Both the position numbers and the translations under genes were made by a program. The notes under the pieces were generated by a model. It saw only the letters and a program-made list of their open reading frames with translations, did no database searches and was not told the origin of the DNA. This document shows positions 1 to 8,147 of a stretch of 64,000 nt of DNA, in pieces. The DNA is from Candidatus Daviesbacteria bacterium (GTDB lineage Bacteria; Patescibacteria; Microgenomatia; Daviesbacterales; UBA10151), in contig JACOXI010000003.1 in assembly GCA_016176335.1 (NCBI GenBank), positions 248,001 to 312,000 on the forward strand. Direction: 5' to 3'. Each line of letters opens with the position of its first letter. Position 1 is the stretch's first letter.

Positions 1-29
1 TATTTAATTGTCATTTGTCATATTGAGTC

Positions 30-59
30 TGGACAAGATGAGATGGATAATGATAAAAT
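30..59 (+). promoter_or_regulatory. Candidate promoter of tuf
   Basis: A TGGACA box (30-35) and a TAAAAT box (54-59) are separated by 18 nt, and the tuf ATG follows 9 nt after the -10. The upstream part of a str-type operon is outside the window, so read-through from upstream genes is also possible. This is inferred from the boxes only. Confidence 0.35.
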
Positions 60-68
60 AACAAAATT

Positions 69-1253
69 ATGGCTGAACAGAAAAAGTTTGACAGAAGTAA
101 ACCCCACGTAAATATTGGTACCATGGGTCATGTTGACCATGGTAAAACCACTCTTACTGCAGCTATTACCAAAGTTTTAGCTGGCAAAGGTCTGGCTGAA
201 GCTCGCTCTGTTGACCAAATTGACAATGCTCCTGAAGAAAAAGCCCGCGGTATCACCATCAATATCTCCCACCAGGAATACGAAACCGAAAAAAGACATT
301 ATGCTCATATAGACATGCCTGGTCACGCAGACTATATTAAGAACATGATTACCGGCGCCGCACAAACAGATGGCGCCATTTTAGTTGTTTCCGCGCCTGA
401 CGGCCCAATGCCGCAAACCAGAGAACATTTGCTTTTGGCAAGACAAGTAGGAGTTCCAGCAATTGTAGTATTTTTGAACAAAGTTGATATGGTTGATGAT
501 GCGGAACTGCTGGATTTGGTGGAAGAAGAAGTCCGGGATCTTTTGAAAAAATATGAATATGATCCGCAGTCACCTATTATTCGCGGTTCTGCTAAAAAAG
601 CTTTGGAAGGTGATGCGGAGGCTGTGAAGGCTGTTGAAGAACTTATGGCCAAGGTGGATGAATGGATTCCAACACCGGTCAGAGATGTGGAGAAACCATT
701 TTTGATGGCTGTTGAGGATGTTTTCTCCATCAAAGGCAGAGGAACTGTGGTAACCGGAAGAATTGAAAGAGGCAAGGTTAAAGTTAATGAGGAAATTGAA
801 ATTGTGGGGATTAGACCTACCAAAAAGAGTGTGGTGACGGGAATTGAGATGTTTCACAAAATGTTGGATGAAGGACAAGCCGGAGATAATGCCGGCATAC
901 TGCTTCGAGGTATTGAGAAAGATGATGTGGAAAGAGGTCAGGTTTTGGCCAAACCCTCCTCAATCACTCCTCATGCCGAATTTGAAGCAGAAGTTTATAT
1001 TTTATCTAAGGAAGAGGGCGGAAGGCACACGCCTTTCTTCAAAGGTTACAGACCACAATTTTATATCAGGACCACAGATGTAACAGGTGAGGTACAACTG
1101 CCGGAAGGTGTGGAGATGGCCATGCCGGGAGACACGGTTAAAGTTACCGGTAAATTAATTACACCGGTTGCTATGGAAGATGGTTTAAGGTTTGCTGTCC
1201 GCGAAGGTGGTAAAACTGTTGGAGCTGGGGTAATTACGAAAATTATTGCTTAA
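69..1253 (+). CDS. tuf: Elongation factor Tu
   Basis: Translation GTPase that carries aminoacyl-tRNA to the ribosomal A site. The 394 residues match the usual bacterial length. The P-loop GHVDHGKT is at residues 20-27, switch I carries RGITIN, the G3 motif reads DMPGH (residue 83 is Met where DCPGH is common), and NKVD (G4) is near 137-140, followed by beta-barrel domains 2 and 3. It lies directly upstream of rpsJ, the normal str/S10 junction. The start follows a short AT-rich leader with no clear Shine-Dalgarno sequence, consistent with a nearly leaderless message. Confidence 0.98.
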   Translation: MAEQKKFDRSKPHVNIGTMGHVDHGKTTLTAAITKVLAGKGLAEARSVDQIDNAPEEKARGITINISHQEYETEKRHYAHIDMPGHADYIKNMITGAAQTDGAILVVSAPDGPMPQTREHLLLARQVGVPAIVVFLNKVDMVDDAELLDLVEEEVRDLLKKYEYDPQSPIIRGSAKKALEGDAEAVKAVEELMAKVDEWIPTPVRDVEKPFLMAVEDVFSIKGRGTVVTGRIERGKVKVNEEIEIVGIRPTKKSVVTGIEMFHKMLDEGQAGDNAGILLRGIEKDDVERGQVLAKPSSITPHAEFEAEVYILSKEEGGRHTPFFKGYRPQFYIRTTDVTGEVQLPEGVEMAMPGDTVKVTGKLITPVAMEDGLRFAVREGGKTVGAGVITKIIA

Positions 1254-1310
1254 GTTACTTAAGTAACTTAAAATGCACATTGAAAGGGAAATCCCTACAG
1301 GGATTATAAT

Positions 1311-1616
<306 letters not shown>

Positions 1617-1619
<3 letters not shown>

Positions 1620-1655
1620 CACTCTGTGTCATCCTGAGGGCGAAGCCCGAAGGAT
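1617..1655. repeat. Palindromic element at the rpsJ 3' end
   Basis: Two nested inverted repeats lie back to back. TGACAC-TCT-GTGTCA (1617-1631) starts on the rpsJ stop codon. ATCCT...AGGAT (1631-1655) encloses GGGC-GAA-GCCC. The second has the ATCCTGAG...CGAAGGAT look also found at 48.7 kb. It borders the GIY-YIG gene and may act as a terminator-like structure or as a mobile repeat. Confidence 0.7.
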
Positions 1656-1668
1656 CTCTGAACTTGTT

Positions 1669-1944
1669 TCAGATACCATCTAAAAGATTCTTAAATGCTG
1701 GGTTAATGGTTTTTATAAGTGCCATTTTCCTTTTTCTTGTCCAACCCTTTATTTTCTTCTCTGCGTTTATGGCGTCCATAACTTGGTCAAATTCTTGATA
1801 ATAAACTAACTTATTTATATTGTATTTACTTGTAAAGTGATATTTCTTTATTCTATGTTCATGTATCCGACGCTCTAAATTGTTAGTTACTCCCACATAA
1901 AGAGTATTGGATTTATTTGTTAGGATATAAACATAATAAGACAT
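1669..1944 (-). CDS. Small GIY-YIG nuclease-domain protein
   Basis: Stand-alone UvrC N-terminal-type (URI subfamily) nuclease domain of 91 residues. The start SYYVYILTN gives the Y-V-Y strand, TLYVGVT gives the second Tyr-Gly strand, and NNLERRIHEH gives the Arg helix. The C-terminal GWTRKRKMALI is typical of this mini-family. It is on the opposite strand inside the S10 operon, between rpsJ and rplC, where no such gene belongs, and it is bordered by palindromic repeats on both sides. This indicates an acquired segment. The biological role of this small subfamily is not established. A second member lies at 53300-53572. Confidence 0.85.
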   Translation of the reverse strand: MSYYVYILTNKSNTLYVGVTNNLERRIHEHRIKKYHFTSKYNINKLVYYQEFDQVMDAINAEKKIKGWTRKRKMALIKTINPAFKNLLDGI

Positions 1945-1955
1945 GATTAGAAGTA

Positions 1956-1990
1956 TCTCACATTCGTGAGAGATGTTTCGCTTCGCTCAA
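1956..1990. repeat. Palindromic element downstream of rpsJ insert
   Basis: TCTCAC...GTGAGA is followed at once by ATGTT-tcgcttcgctc-AACAT. The TTCGCTTCGCTC core is shared with repeats elsewhere in the window. It lies just upstream of the GIY-YIG start codon (on its strand), so repeats bracket that gene. Confidence 0.6.
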
Positions 1991-2150
1991 CATGACAATT
2001 GTCAGCTTGCATTTAGATTCAGCCTCTGTTAAAATTTCCTTACTGATGATTTTATTGTCAGGTTGATTTAACAATTGTCAATTTTCAGTAGATCGTGCGT
2101 CCTACTCCGCGTAAAGCTTCGCAGGATACGACGATTGAAAGCGAGATACT

Positions 2151-2205
2151 GAGTGAGAGCCTGAGTGGTTCGAGTACCCTCACCATTGAAGGCCTCACTC
2201 TTTTT
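2151..2205 (+). terminator. Branched hairpin with T-run upstream of rplC
   Basis: GAGTGAG-a-GCC (2151-2161) pairs with GGC-CTCACTC (2191-2200) and is followed by TTTTT (2201-2205). The loop can form a further small stem. It ends 13 nt before the rplC ATG. It could be an attenuator or ribosomal-protein leader for the rest of the operon, or a terminator brought in with the upstream insertion. Within 1945-2218 I see only repeats and this hairpin, no gene. Confidence 0.45.
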
Positions 2206-2218
2206 AATGCTTTAAATT

Positions 2219-3004
2219 ATGATTAACAGTTTATTAGGAATTAAGAAAAATATGACATCAACTTATGACTCTCGGGGAAGAAGGGTGGGGGCGACTGTGG
2301 TGGAGATCCAGCCTAATTTAGTGACTCAAATTAAGGCAACTGACGGAAAAGATGGATATGATGCAGTGCAACTGGGAATAGGAAGCAAAAAGTCAGTTAA
2401 AAAGCCCCAGCTTGGACACGGTAAAAAGGTGGGAATAGAGAAACCGATCCGCTGGTTTAGGGAAATTAGAATTATGAATCCCAAATCAAGCTTAGAAGAT
2501 TTACAGCCTGGACAAGATATAAAACTTGACCAGGTTTTTTCAATCGGAGATGCGGTTAAAGTTAGCGGAACTTCCAAAGGTAAGGGATTTCAAGGTGGTG
2601 TCAGAAGGCACGGATTTCATGGTGGGCCAAAGACTCATGGTCAATCTGACAGGCATCGTGCCCCGGGAGCTATTGGTTCAGGCACCACGCCGGGAAGAGT
2701 TTATAAAGGCAAAAGAATGGCAGGACATATGGGTAATACCCAAGCCAGTATTAAGAATTTGGAGATAGTTGGTTTGGATAAAGAGAAGAATTTATTGATG
2801 GTAAAAGGCGGGATACCAGGTCCAACAGGAAGACTTGTAAAGATTACAAAGTTAGGAAGAATCAAAGGTTACACTCCACCACCGGAGGAAAAGGTGGAGG
2901 AGAGTGAAGAGGGTAAAGGGGAAAGCGTTAAGGGTGAAGAAAAGACAGAAAGTCAACCAACTGAAGAAGCACCAAAAGAAGGAGAAGAAAATGCCAAAAG
3001 TTAA
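2219..3004 (+). CDS. rplC: 50S ribosomal protein L3
   Basis: Large-subunit assembly protein near the peptidyl-transferase centre. The start MINSLLGIKKNMTSTYD corresponds to the conserved GLLGKKIGMT opening. The central GTSKGKGFQGGVRRHGF and RVYKGKRMAGHMGN motifs are intact. Of 261 residues, roughly the last 50 form a Glu/Lys-rich, low-complexity tail that the family usually lacks. The gene overlaps the start of rplD by 14 nt. Confidence 0.97.
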   Translation: MINSLLGIKKNMTSTYDSRGRRVGATVVEIQPNLVTQIKATDGKDGYDAVQLGIGSKKSVKKPQLGHGKKVGIEKPIRWFREIRIMNPKSSLEDLQPGQDIKLDQVFSIGDAVKVSGTSKGKGFQGGVRRHGFHGGPKTHGQSDRHRAPGAIGSGTTPGRVYKGKRMAGHMGNTQASIKNLEIVGLDKEKNLLMVKGGIPGPTGRLVKITKLGRIKGYTPPPEEKVEESEEGKGESVKGEEKTESQPTEEAPKEGEENAKS

Positions 3005-3707
3005 AAAAGTTGGTAGCTCCAGTCGGCAGTCGTCAGTAAAAAAAACCACAAAACCAGTGGTCAGAAAATCTAGTGCTTTATCAATCCCAGTCTATTCTCT
3101 GACTGGAAGAACATCTGGAACAATGACTCTTCCAAAAGAAATTTTTGGTGCTGATGTCAATAAAAAACTTTTGGCACAAGCAATCAGAGTTTATTCAACC
3201 AATCAAAAGACAATTACCGCTTCCACTAAAACCCGCGGAGAAGTTAGAGGTTCAACAGCCAAAATTTACAGGCAAAAAGGTACAGGTCGCGCCAGACACG
3301 GTGCTATCCGTGCTCCGATATTTGTCGGTGGAGGAATAGTTTTTGGACCTAAGCCCAAAACAGTCAGATTGGAACTGCCGAAAAAAATGAAAAAAGTGAG
3401 TTTAATTTCTGCTTTATCATCCAAAGCAATTGATAAATCCATTATAGGAGTGAGTGGTTTGGCAAAAGCAACAGGTCAAACAAAAGAAATTGCAAAATTC
3501 ATGTCGTCAGTCGTCAGTCGGGGCGCCAGCGCATTAATTGTGATTGGAGAAAAGACAGATAATGCAGTTAGAGCAGCAAGAAACATTCCAGGGATTAATG
3601 TATTGCCGGTGAATACCATTAATGCATACGAGATTTTAAAACACGACATTTTGGTTTTAGCCAAAGAAGCTTTGGAGAGACTGTCCGGAAAGGCAGAAAA
3701 AAGATGA
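2991..3707 (+). CDS. rplD: 50S ribosomal protein L4
   Basis: Exit-tunnel protein with the conserved RQKGTGRARHGAIRAP loop. I chose the ATG at 2991 (238 aa) because an AAGGAGAA site lies just upstream inside rplC. A longer in-frame start at 2904 would only add sequence that translates the rplC tail. The N-terminal 25 residues are Ser/Lys-rich and encoded by a repeat-like CAGTCGGCAGTCGTCAGT stretch. A second tcgtcagtcgtcagtcgg tract occurs at about 3503-3520, so short repeats have expanded within this gene. Confidence 0.95.
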   Translation: MPKVKKVGSSSRQSSVKKTTKPVVRKSSALSIPVYSLTGRTSGTMTLPKEIFGADVNKKLLAQAIRVYSTNQKTITASTKTRGEVRGSTAKIYRQKGTGRARHGAIRAPIFVGGGIVFGPKPKTVRLELPKKMKKVSLISALSSKAIDKSIIGVSGLAKATGQTKEIAKFMSSVVSRGASALIVIGEKTDNAVRAARNIPGINVLPVNTINAYEILKHDILVLAKEALERLSGKAEKR

Positions 3708-4135
3708 TAGTAATCAGGCGACCAATAATTACCGAAAAATCAATGAGGCTTGCCAAAAAAAATCTTTATACGTTTGCAGTGGACAAAAACGCCACAAAAG
3801 ATTTGATTGCAAAGGTTGTAGCCAAAAGTTTTGGAGTGAAGGTTTTAGGAGTAAAGGTGACAAATGTTTCAGGCAAGACCAAAACGCAAAGAAGTACGAG
3901 AAAAACCTATCAGACGAAAGGTTTTAAAAAAGCCTTTGTACAAGTTGGCAAGGGTGAAAAAATCGCCATTTTTGAAACACCAAAAGAAGAGGAAGTGGTG
4001 GTAACAAGCGCAGAAAGTGAGCCTCACATCATGAAGGAGAAAAAGGATATTTTGGGAAGAACAAAGGTCAGAGTGGAGAAACGTGCGGTAGGAGCTGCTC
4101 CAACAACCCAGAGAAAGGTAATAACAGGAAAATGA
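3704..4135 (+). CDS. rplW: 50S ribosomal protein L23
   Basis: Exit-site protein that docks SRP and trigger factor. The first ~95 residues carry the fold: IRRPIITEKSM, then YTFAVDKNATK, then the KTYQTKGFKKAFV basic hairpin region. The total of 143 residues exceeds the usual ~95-100 because of a charged C-terminal extension of about 45 residues. It overlaps the rplD stop and the rplB start by 4 nt each. Confidence 0.95.
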   Translation: MIVIRRPIITEKSMRLAKKNLYTFAVDKNATKDLIAKVVAKSFGVKVLGVKVTNVSGKTKTQRSTRKTYQTKGFKKAFVQVGKGEKIAIFETPKEEEVVVTSAESEPHIMKEKKDILGRTKVRVEKRAVGAAPTTQRKVITGK

Positions 4136-4866
4136 AAACTTTAAAAACTATACTCAAAAAGCACAGTGGTCGTTCTCGTGGTCGAGTGACTGTTAGGGGT
4201 CAGGGAGGAAGACATAAAAGATATTATCGGGAGATAGATTTTAAAAGGGATAAGTTGGGAGTTTTGGGAGAGGTGGTCTCAATTGACTATGACCCAAACA
4301 GAAACGTGGATATTGCTTTAATCAAATACCAAGATGGGGAGTTTAGATATATCCTCGCACCATCGGGGTTAAAAATTGGAGATAAAGTTGAATCAGATGA
4401 AAAAGTAGAGGTAAGGGTGGGGAATACCATGAAGTTGAAGAATTTAACTGTAGGCGCCTTGGTGCACAACGTAGAGCTTATTCCAGGAAGAGGCGGACAA
4501 TTGGGCAGGTCTGCCGGAGTTGTATTACAGCTTTTGGCAAAAGAAGGAGGATTTGCTCATCTTAAGATGCCATCAGGTGAGGTGAGGATGATACCTCTTG
4601 AGGCCATGGCAACAATCGGCACCTTGGGTAATGAGGAGATAAAGGCAAGGGTCTTGGGCAAGGCTGGTAAATCACGCCACATGGGTATAAGACCGACAGT
4701 GCGGGGTGTTGCCCAGGATCCGGATTCTCACCCTCATGGTGGTGGAGAAGGTAGGTCTGGAATTGGTAGAAAGAAACCTATGACCAAATACGGCAGACCG
4801 GCTGTAGGGAAAACTAGAAATAAAAAGAAGTGGACAAATAAATACATAATACAAAGGAGGAAATAA
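4132..4866 (+). CDS. rplB: 50S ribosomal protein L2 (short N-terminus)
   Basis: Core 23S-binding protein needed for peptidyl transfer. It has the RNA-binding core and the catalytically important HPHGGGEG loop, and ends in the usual basic tail. The 244 residues start at LKTILKKHSGRSRGR, which aligns to about residue 33 of typical ~275-residue L2 proteins. The usual N-terminal segment (KPTSPGRR-type) is absent. The start overlaps the rplW stop (ATGA) and the upstream sequence encodes L23, so there is no room for a longer form. Confidence 0.96.
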   Translation: MKTLKTILKKHSGRSRGRVTVRGQGGRHKRYYREIDFKRDKLGVLGEVVSIDYDPNRNVDIALIKYQDGEFRYILAPSGLKIGDKVESDEKVEVRVGNTMKLKNLTVGALVHNVELIPGRGGQLGRSAGVVLQLLAKEGGFAHLKMPSGEVRMIPLEAMATIGTLGNEEIKARVLGKAGKSRHMGIRPTVRGVAQDPDSHPHGGGEGRSGIGRKKPMTKYGRPAVGKTRNKKKWTNKYIIQRRK

Positions 4867-4874
4867 TACAACAT

Positions 4875-5162
4875 ATGAGTAGATCAACAAAAAAAGGACC
4901 ATATATTGATGCAAAGTTACTGAAAAAGGTAATGGTTCAAAAAGGGGCTGCTGGCAAAAAAGACCCAATTAAAACCTGGGCAAGAAGGTCGCAAATCCCG
5001 CCCGAATTTGTGGGACATACTTTTTTAGTTCATCAGGGAAAAAACTTTATAACTGTTTTTATAACCGAATCTATGGTAGGTCACAGACTTGGTGAGTTTG
5101 CACCCACCAGAATTTTCAGAGGTCATGGAACTGTGACCAAGCGGGTACTGGAGAAAACTTAA
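4875..5162 (+). CDS. rpsS: 30S ribosomal protein S19
   Basis: Small-subunit head protein, 95 residues, the usual length. It starts SRSTKKGPYIDAKLL and contains KTWARRSQIPPEFVGHTF and the GHRLGEFAPTR motif. An AAGGAGG site at about 4853-4859 (overlapping the end of rplB) precedes the start by ~15 nt. It sits between rplB and rplV as in most bacteria. Confidence 0.97.
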   Translation: MSRSTKKGPYIDAKLLKKVMVQKGAAGKKDPIKTWARRSQIPPEFVGHTFLVHQGKNFITVFITESMVGHRLGEFAPTRIFRGHGTVTKRVLEKT

Positions 5163-5172
5163 TGGAAAACCT

Positions 5173-5706
5173 ATGGAAATAACAACTATTCAAAAATTTA
5201 TACATACCAGTCCCAGGAAGTTAAGACTAGTGGCGGATATGGTGCGTAAAATGGCACCTTTCCGTGCAGTGGATGTTTTGAAGGTGACACCGAAGGCAGC
5301 TGCCAAAGACTTGGTGAAAGCAATAGAAACTGTTTTAGCAAATACCAAACAGAAAGGTCTGGACGTGGAAAAAGTAGTGTTTAAAAAAATTGAGATCAAT
5401 GAGGGTACGAAGATGAAAAGATACAGAGCAGGGACAAGAGGCAGGACTAAGCCTTTCAAAAGAAGAATGGCACATATAAAAATCGTTTTGACAGATGAGA
5501 TAAATCTCAAATCTCAAATGTCCCGTCAAAGACGAGGCTCGCCTCTGGCGGTAAATGTCAAAACTGAAACTCAAAACTTAAAACTTAAAAAAGAAAAAGG
5601 AGGTAAAAAGGCTAAGGTCGTAATGGACAATTCGGCAGAGAGTGCCAAGCAATTGTCTAAGATACGTACCGAATTAGTCCAAAACAAAGATGGGACAGAA
5701 AATTAA
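5173..5706 (+). CDS. rplV: 50S ribosomal protein L22 with repeat-containing tail
   Basis: Exit-tunnel protein. Residues 1-110 carry the standard fold (FIHTSPRKLRLVADMVR at the start; RAGTRGRTKPFKRRMAHIKI near the end of the core). The protein then continues to 177 residues, against ~110-115 for the family. The extension starts exactly where a dispersed repeat begins (5509-5562), which is also present in miaA but translated there in another frame. The rest of the tail is Lys/Glu-rich. It overlaps rpsC by 17 nt. Confidence 0.95.
   Translation: MEITTIQKFIHTSPRKLRLVADMVRKMAPFRAVDVLKVTPKAAAKDLVKAIETVLANTKQKGLDVEKVVFKKIEINEGTKMKRYRAGTRGRTKPFKRRMAHIKIVLTDEINLKSQMSRQRRGSPLAVNVKTETQNLKLKKEKGGKKAKVVMDNSAESAKQLSKIRTELVQNKDGTEN
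5509..5562 (+). repeat. In-frame palindromic repeat inside rplV
   Basis: AAATCTCAAATG is followed by CCCGTCAAAGACGAGGCTCGC, CTCTGGCGG and TAAATGTCAAA. It contains the palindromes CGTC-aaa-GACG and GAGGC-tc-GCCTC. The same sequence occurs in miaA at 29111-29188, where an extra 24 nt is nested in it. Confidence 0.85.
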
Positions 5707-6331
5707 TCCGGTCGGTTTTAGGATGGGTATTGCCACCAGTTGGAGGTCCCGTTGGTATGCACCCAATGGAAAATATAAACAGTATGTTGCGGAAGATTTA
5801 AAGATCAGAAGTCTTTTGATGAAGAAATTAAAACCTGCAGGCATTCAAAATATTGAGATTGAGCGGGCAGTTAATAAATTAAAAGTGATTATTTTTGTAT
5901 CAAGACCGGGAATTTTAATTGGAAGAGGGGGAAGCGGTTTGAGTGAACTGAAAAAGTTTTTATTAAAAGAGTTAAAGATTAAGGAAGAGGGAAGTCTGGA
6001 AATTGTGCCAATGGAGCTAAAATCTGCAGATCTTGTAGCTTTTCTAGTGGCGCAATCTATTGCAGAACAACTTATTAAAAGATTACCTGCGCAAAGGGTG
6101 ATGAATCAGGCAATAGATCGGGTGATAAGATCCGGGGCAAAGGGTGTCAGAGTAGTGTTATCAGGAAGGATTGGCGGAGCAGAGATTGCCAGGCGTGAGT
6201 GGAAAGCATCCGGGACTATGCCCCTTCATACTTTAAGAGCTGATATAGATTTCGCCTCATATCCGGCATTAACCAAATCAGGATATGTTGGAGTGAAAGT
6301 TTGGATCAACAGAGGAGAGGTAGAAATATAA
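5690..6331 (+). CDS. rpsC: 30S ribosomal protein S3
   Basis: mRNA-entry protein. MGQKINPVGFRMGI is the canonical start. The KH-type domain carries the GRGGSGLSELKK motif, and the C-terminal domain contains RRFGRIGGAEIAR-like sequence (SGRIGGAEIARREW). Its 213 residues are close to the typical 210-230. It overlaps rplV by 17 nt and abuts rplP. Confidence 0.97.
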   Translation: MGQKINPVGFRMGIATSWRSRWYAPNGKYKQYVAEDLKIRSLLMKKLKPAGIQNIEIERAVNKLKVIIFVSRPGILIGRGGSGLSELKKFLLKELKIKEEGSLEIVPMELKSADLVAFLVAQSIAEQLIKRLPAQRVMNQAIDRVIRSGAKGVRVVLSGRIGGAEIARREWKASGTMPLHTLRADIDFASYPALTKSGYVGVKVWINRGEVEI

Positions 6332-6759
6332 TGGCACTTTTGCAACCAAAAAGAACAAAATATCGAAAAGCTTTCAGAGGAAAAAGAGGAGGAGTTGCCA
6401 CCCGTGGCAACAGGCTGGCTTTTGGTACCTTCGGAATAAAGGCATTGGCATCCGGTTGGATCTCTGCAAGACAGCTTGAGGCAGCCCGTCGTGCCATGGC
6501 CCATTATACGCAGCGAGGCGGACGTATTTGGATTAGAGTTTTTCCCAATAAACCAATCACCAAACATCCGGCAGAGTCCAGAATGGGTTCAGGAAAAGGA
6601 GATGTAGAAGGGTATGTTGCTGTTGTAAAACCGGGACAACTTATTTTTGAGATGGGCGCTGTAACAGCAGATATTGCCGAGGAAGCTTTAAGATTGGCAT
6701 CTCACAAGCTTCCTGTTGATACAAAGTTTGTGGAGAAAGGGGTAAAAAACGTGATATGA
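6331..6759 (+). CDS. rplP: 50S ribosomal protein L16
   Basis: Protein near the A-site tRNA elbow. I chose the ATG at 6331 because MALLQPKRTKYRKAFRG matches the family N-terminus; the in-frame start at 6301 adds residues that are really the S3 end. It has 142 residues and conserved RIWIRVFPNKPITKHPAESRMG followed by GKGDVEGYVAVVKPG. It overlaps the rpsC stop by 1 nt and rpmC by 4 nt. Confidence 0.96.
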   Translation: MALLQPKRTKYRKAFRGKRGGVATRGNRLAFGTFGIKALASGWISARQLEAARRAMAHYTQRGGRIWIRVFPNKPITKHPAESRMGSGKGDVEGYVAVVKPGQLIFEMGAVTADIAEEALRLASHKLPVDTKFVEKGVKNVI

Positions 6760-6995
6760 AGAAAAATGATTTTATACAAATTAAGGGATTGGATATTAAA
6801 GATTTGAAAGATAAAGCAAAAGCCCAAAGGAGTGAGATTGAGAAACTGACGATGGATAAAAATATGAAAAAATTAAAAGATATCAAACAAGTCAGCAAAT
6901 CGAAAAAAGATTTGGCACAGGTTTTGACTGTCTTGAGGCAAAAAGAATTATTAAGTCAACTGGAATCTAAAGTCAAAGAGTCAGGAGCTAAATAA
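6756..6995 (+). CDS. rpmC: 50S ribosomal protein L29
   Basis: Small helical protein at the tunnel exit. It has 79 residues, mostly helical and rich in Lys/Glu, with a C-terminal AQVLTVLRQKE that fits the family ARVKTVLRER motif. Identification rests on that motif and on its position between rplP and rpsQ. Confidence 0.92.
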   Translation: MKKNDFIQIKGLDIKDLKDKAKAQRSEIEKLTMDKNMKKLKDIKQVSKSKKDLAQVLTVLRQKELLSQLESKVKESGAK

Positions 6996-6999
6996 TTTT

Positions 7000-7395
7000 A
7001 TGATCGGACGAGTTATTTCAACAAAGATGCAAAAAACTGCAGTAGTTGTTGTAGAAGGTAAAAAAATACACCCTTTATACAAAAAGGCGTTTGTTAAAAG
7101 CAAAAAATATCTGGTTGATAATTCTTTTGGAGTGAAGGATGGAGATTTGGTGGAGATTAGTAAAGTTGCTCCTGTTTCCAAAAATAAACACTGGAGAGTG
7201 ACAAAAGTTGTAGGTAAGAATTTGGAGGAAATTACCAAAGAGCACTTGCAGGCTGAAGCAGAAAAGATAGTTTCGGAAGTCATGCCGGGAGAGAAAGAGA
7301 CTGAAGAGCTATCAGCTATCAGTCGTCAGACTAGGAAAAAAGTAAATAAGAAGCAGGAAATACCTAAGAAAGAAAAGGAGCAGTCTGATAGCTGA
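7000..7395 (+). CDS. rpsQ: 30S ribosomal protein S17 with extended tail
   Basis: Primary 16S-binding OB-fold protein. Residues 1-85 give the core (IGRVISTKMQKTAVVVVEG, then HPLYKKAFVKSKKY). The 131-residue total exceeds the usual ~85. The tail is encoded partly by a repeat, agctatcagctatcag plus tcgtcag at about 7306-7328, with an inverted partner just past the stop codon (~7379-7400). The extension therefore looks like repeat-derived coding sequence. Confidence 0.94.
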   Translation: MIGRVISTKMQKTAVVVVEGKKIHPLYKKAFVKSKKYLVDNSFGVKDGDLVEISKVAPVSKNKHWRVTKVVGKNLEEITKEHLQAEAEKIVSEVMPGEKETEELSAISRQTRKKVNKKQEIPKKEKEQSDS

Positions 7396-7401
7396 AAGCT
7401 T
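7306..7401. repeat. Inverted short repeats around the rpsQ tail
   Basis: AGCTATCAGCTATCAG followed by TCGTCAGACT (from ~7308) is matched in reverse by AGTCTGATAGCTGAAAGCT (~7382-7400). Related TCGTCAGTC tracts occur twice in rplD. They flank the C-terminal extension of S17. Confidence 0.65.
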
Positions 7402-7419
7402 TGGACTGAAGACTGATTT

Positions 7420-7788
7420 ATGGTACAACACAGAACCAGACTTAATGTTGCAGACAATAGCGGTGCAAAAGTTTTACAGGTGATTCAGCCGCTAGGCGGT
7501 TCCGGCAAAAGAAAAGCAACTTTAGGCGAGACAGTTATTGGGGTAGTTAAAGGTGCTGATTCTAACGGTCAAGTAAAAAATCATGAGATTGTCAGAGTAG
7601 TTATTGTCAGGACCAGAAAAGAAGCCAGACGCGATGATGGTTCTTATATTAAATTTGATGATAATGCGGGAGTTGTCATAGATGCTGATGGAAATTTGAG
7701 GGCAACAAGAATTTTCGGGCCGATTGCAAGAGAAGTGAGAGAGGCGGGATTTACAAAAATTATATCGCTTGCCCAGGAGGTTTGGTAA
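7420..7788 (+). CDS. rplN: 50S ribosomal protein L14
   Basis: Subunit-interface protein with 122 residues, standard length. It has VQHRTRLNVADNSGAK at the N-terminus, then VVRTRKE-like and DDNAGVVID motifs, and ends ISLAQEVW. The order rpsQ-rplN-rplX is canonical. Confidence 0.97.
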   Translation: MVQHRTRLNVADNSGAKVLQVIQPLGGSGKRKATLGETVIGVVKGADSNGQVKNHEIVRVVIVRTRKEARRDDGSYIKFDDNAGVVIDADGNLRATRIFGPIAREVREAGFTKIISLAQEVW

Positions 7789-7793
7789 GAATC

Positions 7794-8147
7794 ATGAAAA
7801 AGCTAGCTAGTCACAGTACAAAGATAAAAATTAAAAAGGGAGATAAAGTAAAAGTATTGCTTGGTAAAGACAGGGGTAAGGAAGGAGCGGTTGCTTATGT
7901 TTTGGCAGGTAAAGGAAGAGTATTTGTGGAAGGAGCCAATCTGTATAAGCGGAGCTTGCGGGCTGATGCTCTAAAAAGATATGGAGGACAAGATGCTAAA
8001 GGACAAATTATAGATATACCAAAATCTTTGGATATATCTAATGTTGGTTTGATTTGTCCAAGTTGTAAGAAAGTTACAAGAGTGGGATACATGATTGGGA
8101 AAGAAGGAAAAATTAGAATCTGTAAAAAATGCAGAAAGGAAATATGA
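7794..8147 (+). CDS. rplX: 50S ribosomal protein L24
   Basis: Assembly initiator protein with a KOW motif (KKGDKVKVLLGKDRGKEG, residues ~14-31). The chosen ATG at 7794 has AGGAGG at 7775-7780, while a TTG at 7782 would sit on top of that site. The 117 residues include the C-terminal extension with CPSCKKVTRV...CKKC, a four-cysteine ribbon, as in many bacterial L24 proteins. Confidence 0.95.
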   Translation: MKKLASHSTKIKIKKGDKVKVLLGKDRGKEGAVAYVLAGKGRVFVEGANLYKRSLRADALKRYGGQDAKGQIIDIPKSLDISNVGLICPSCKKVTRVGYMIGKEGKIRICKKCRKEI

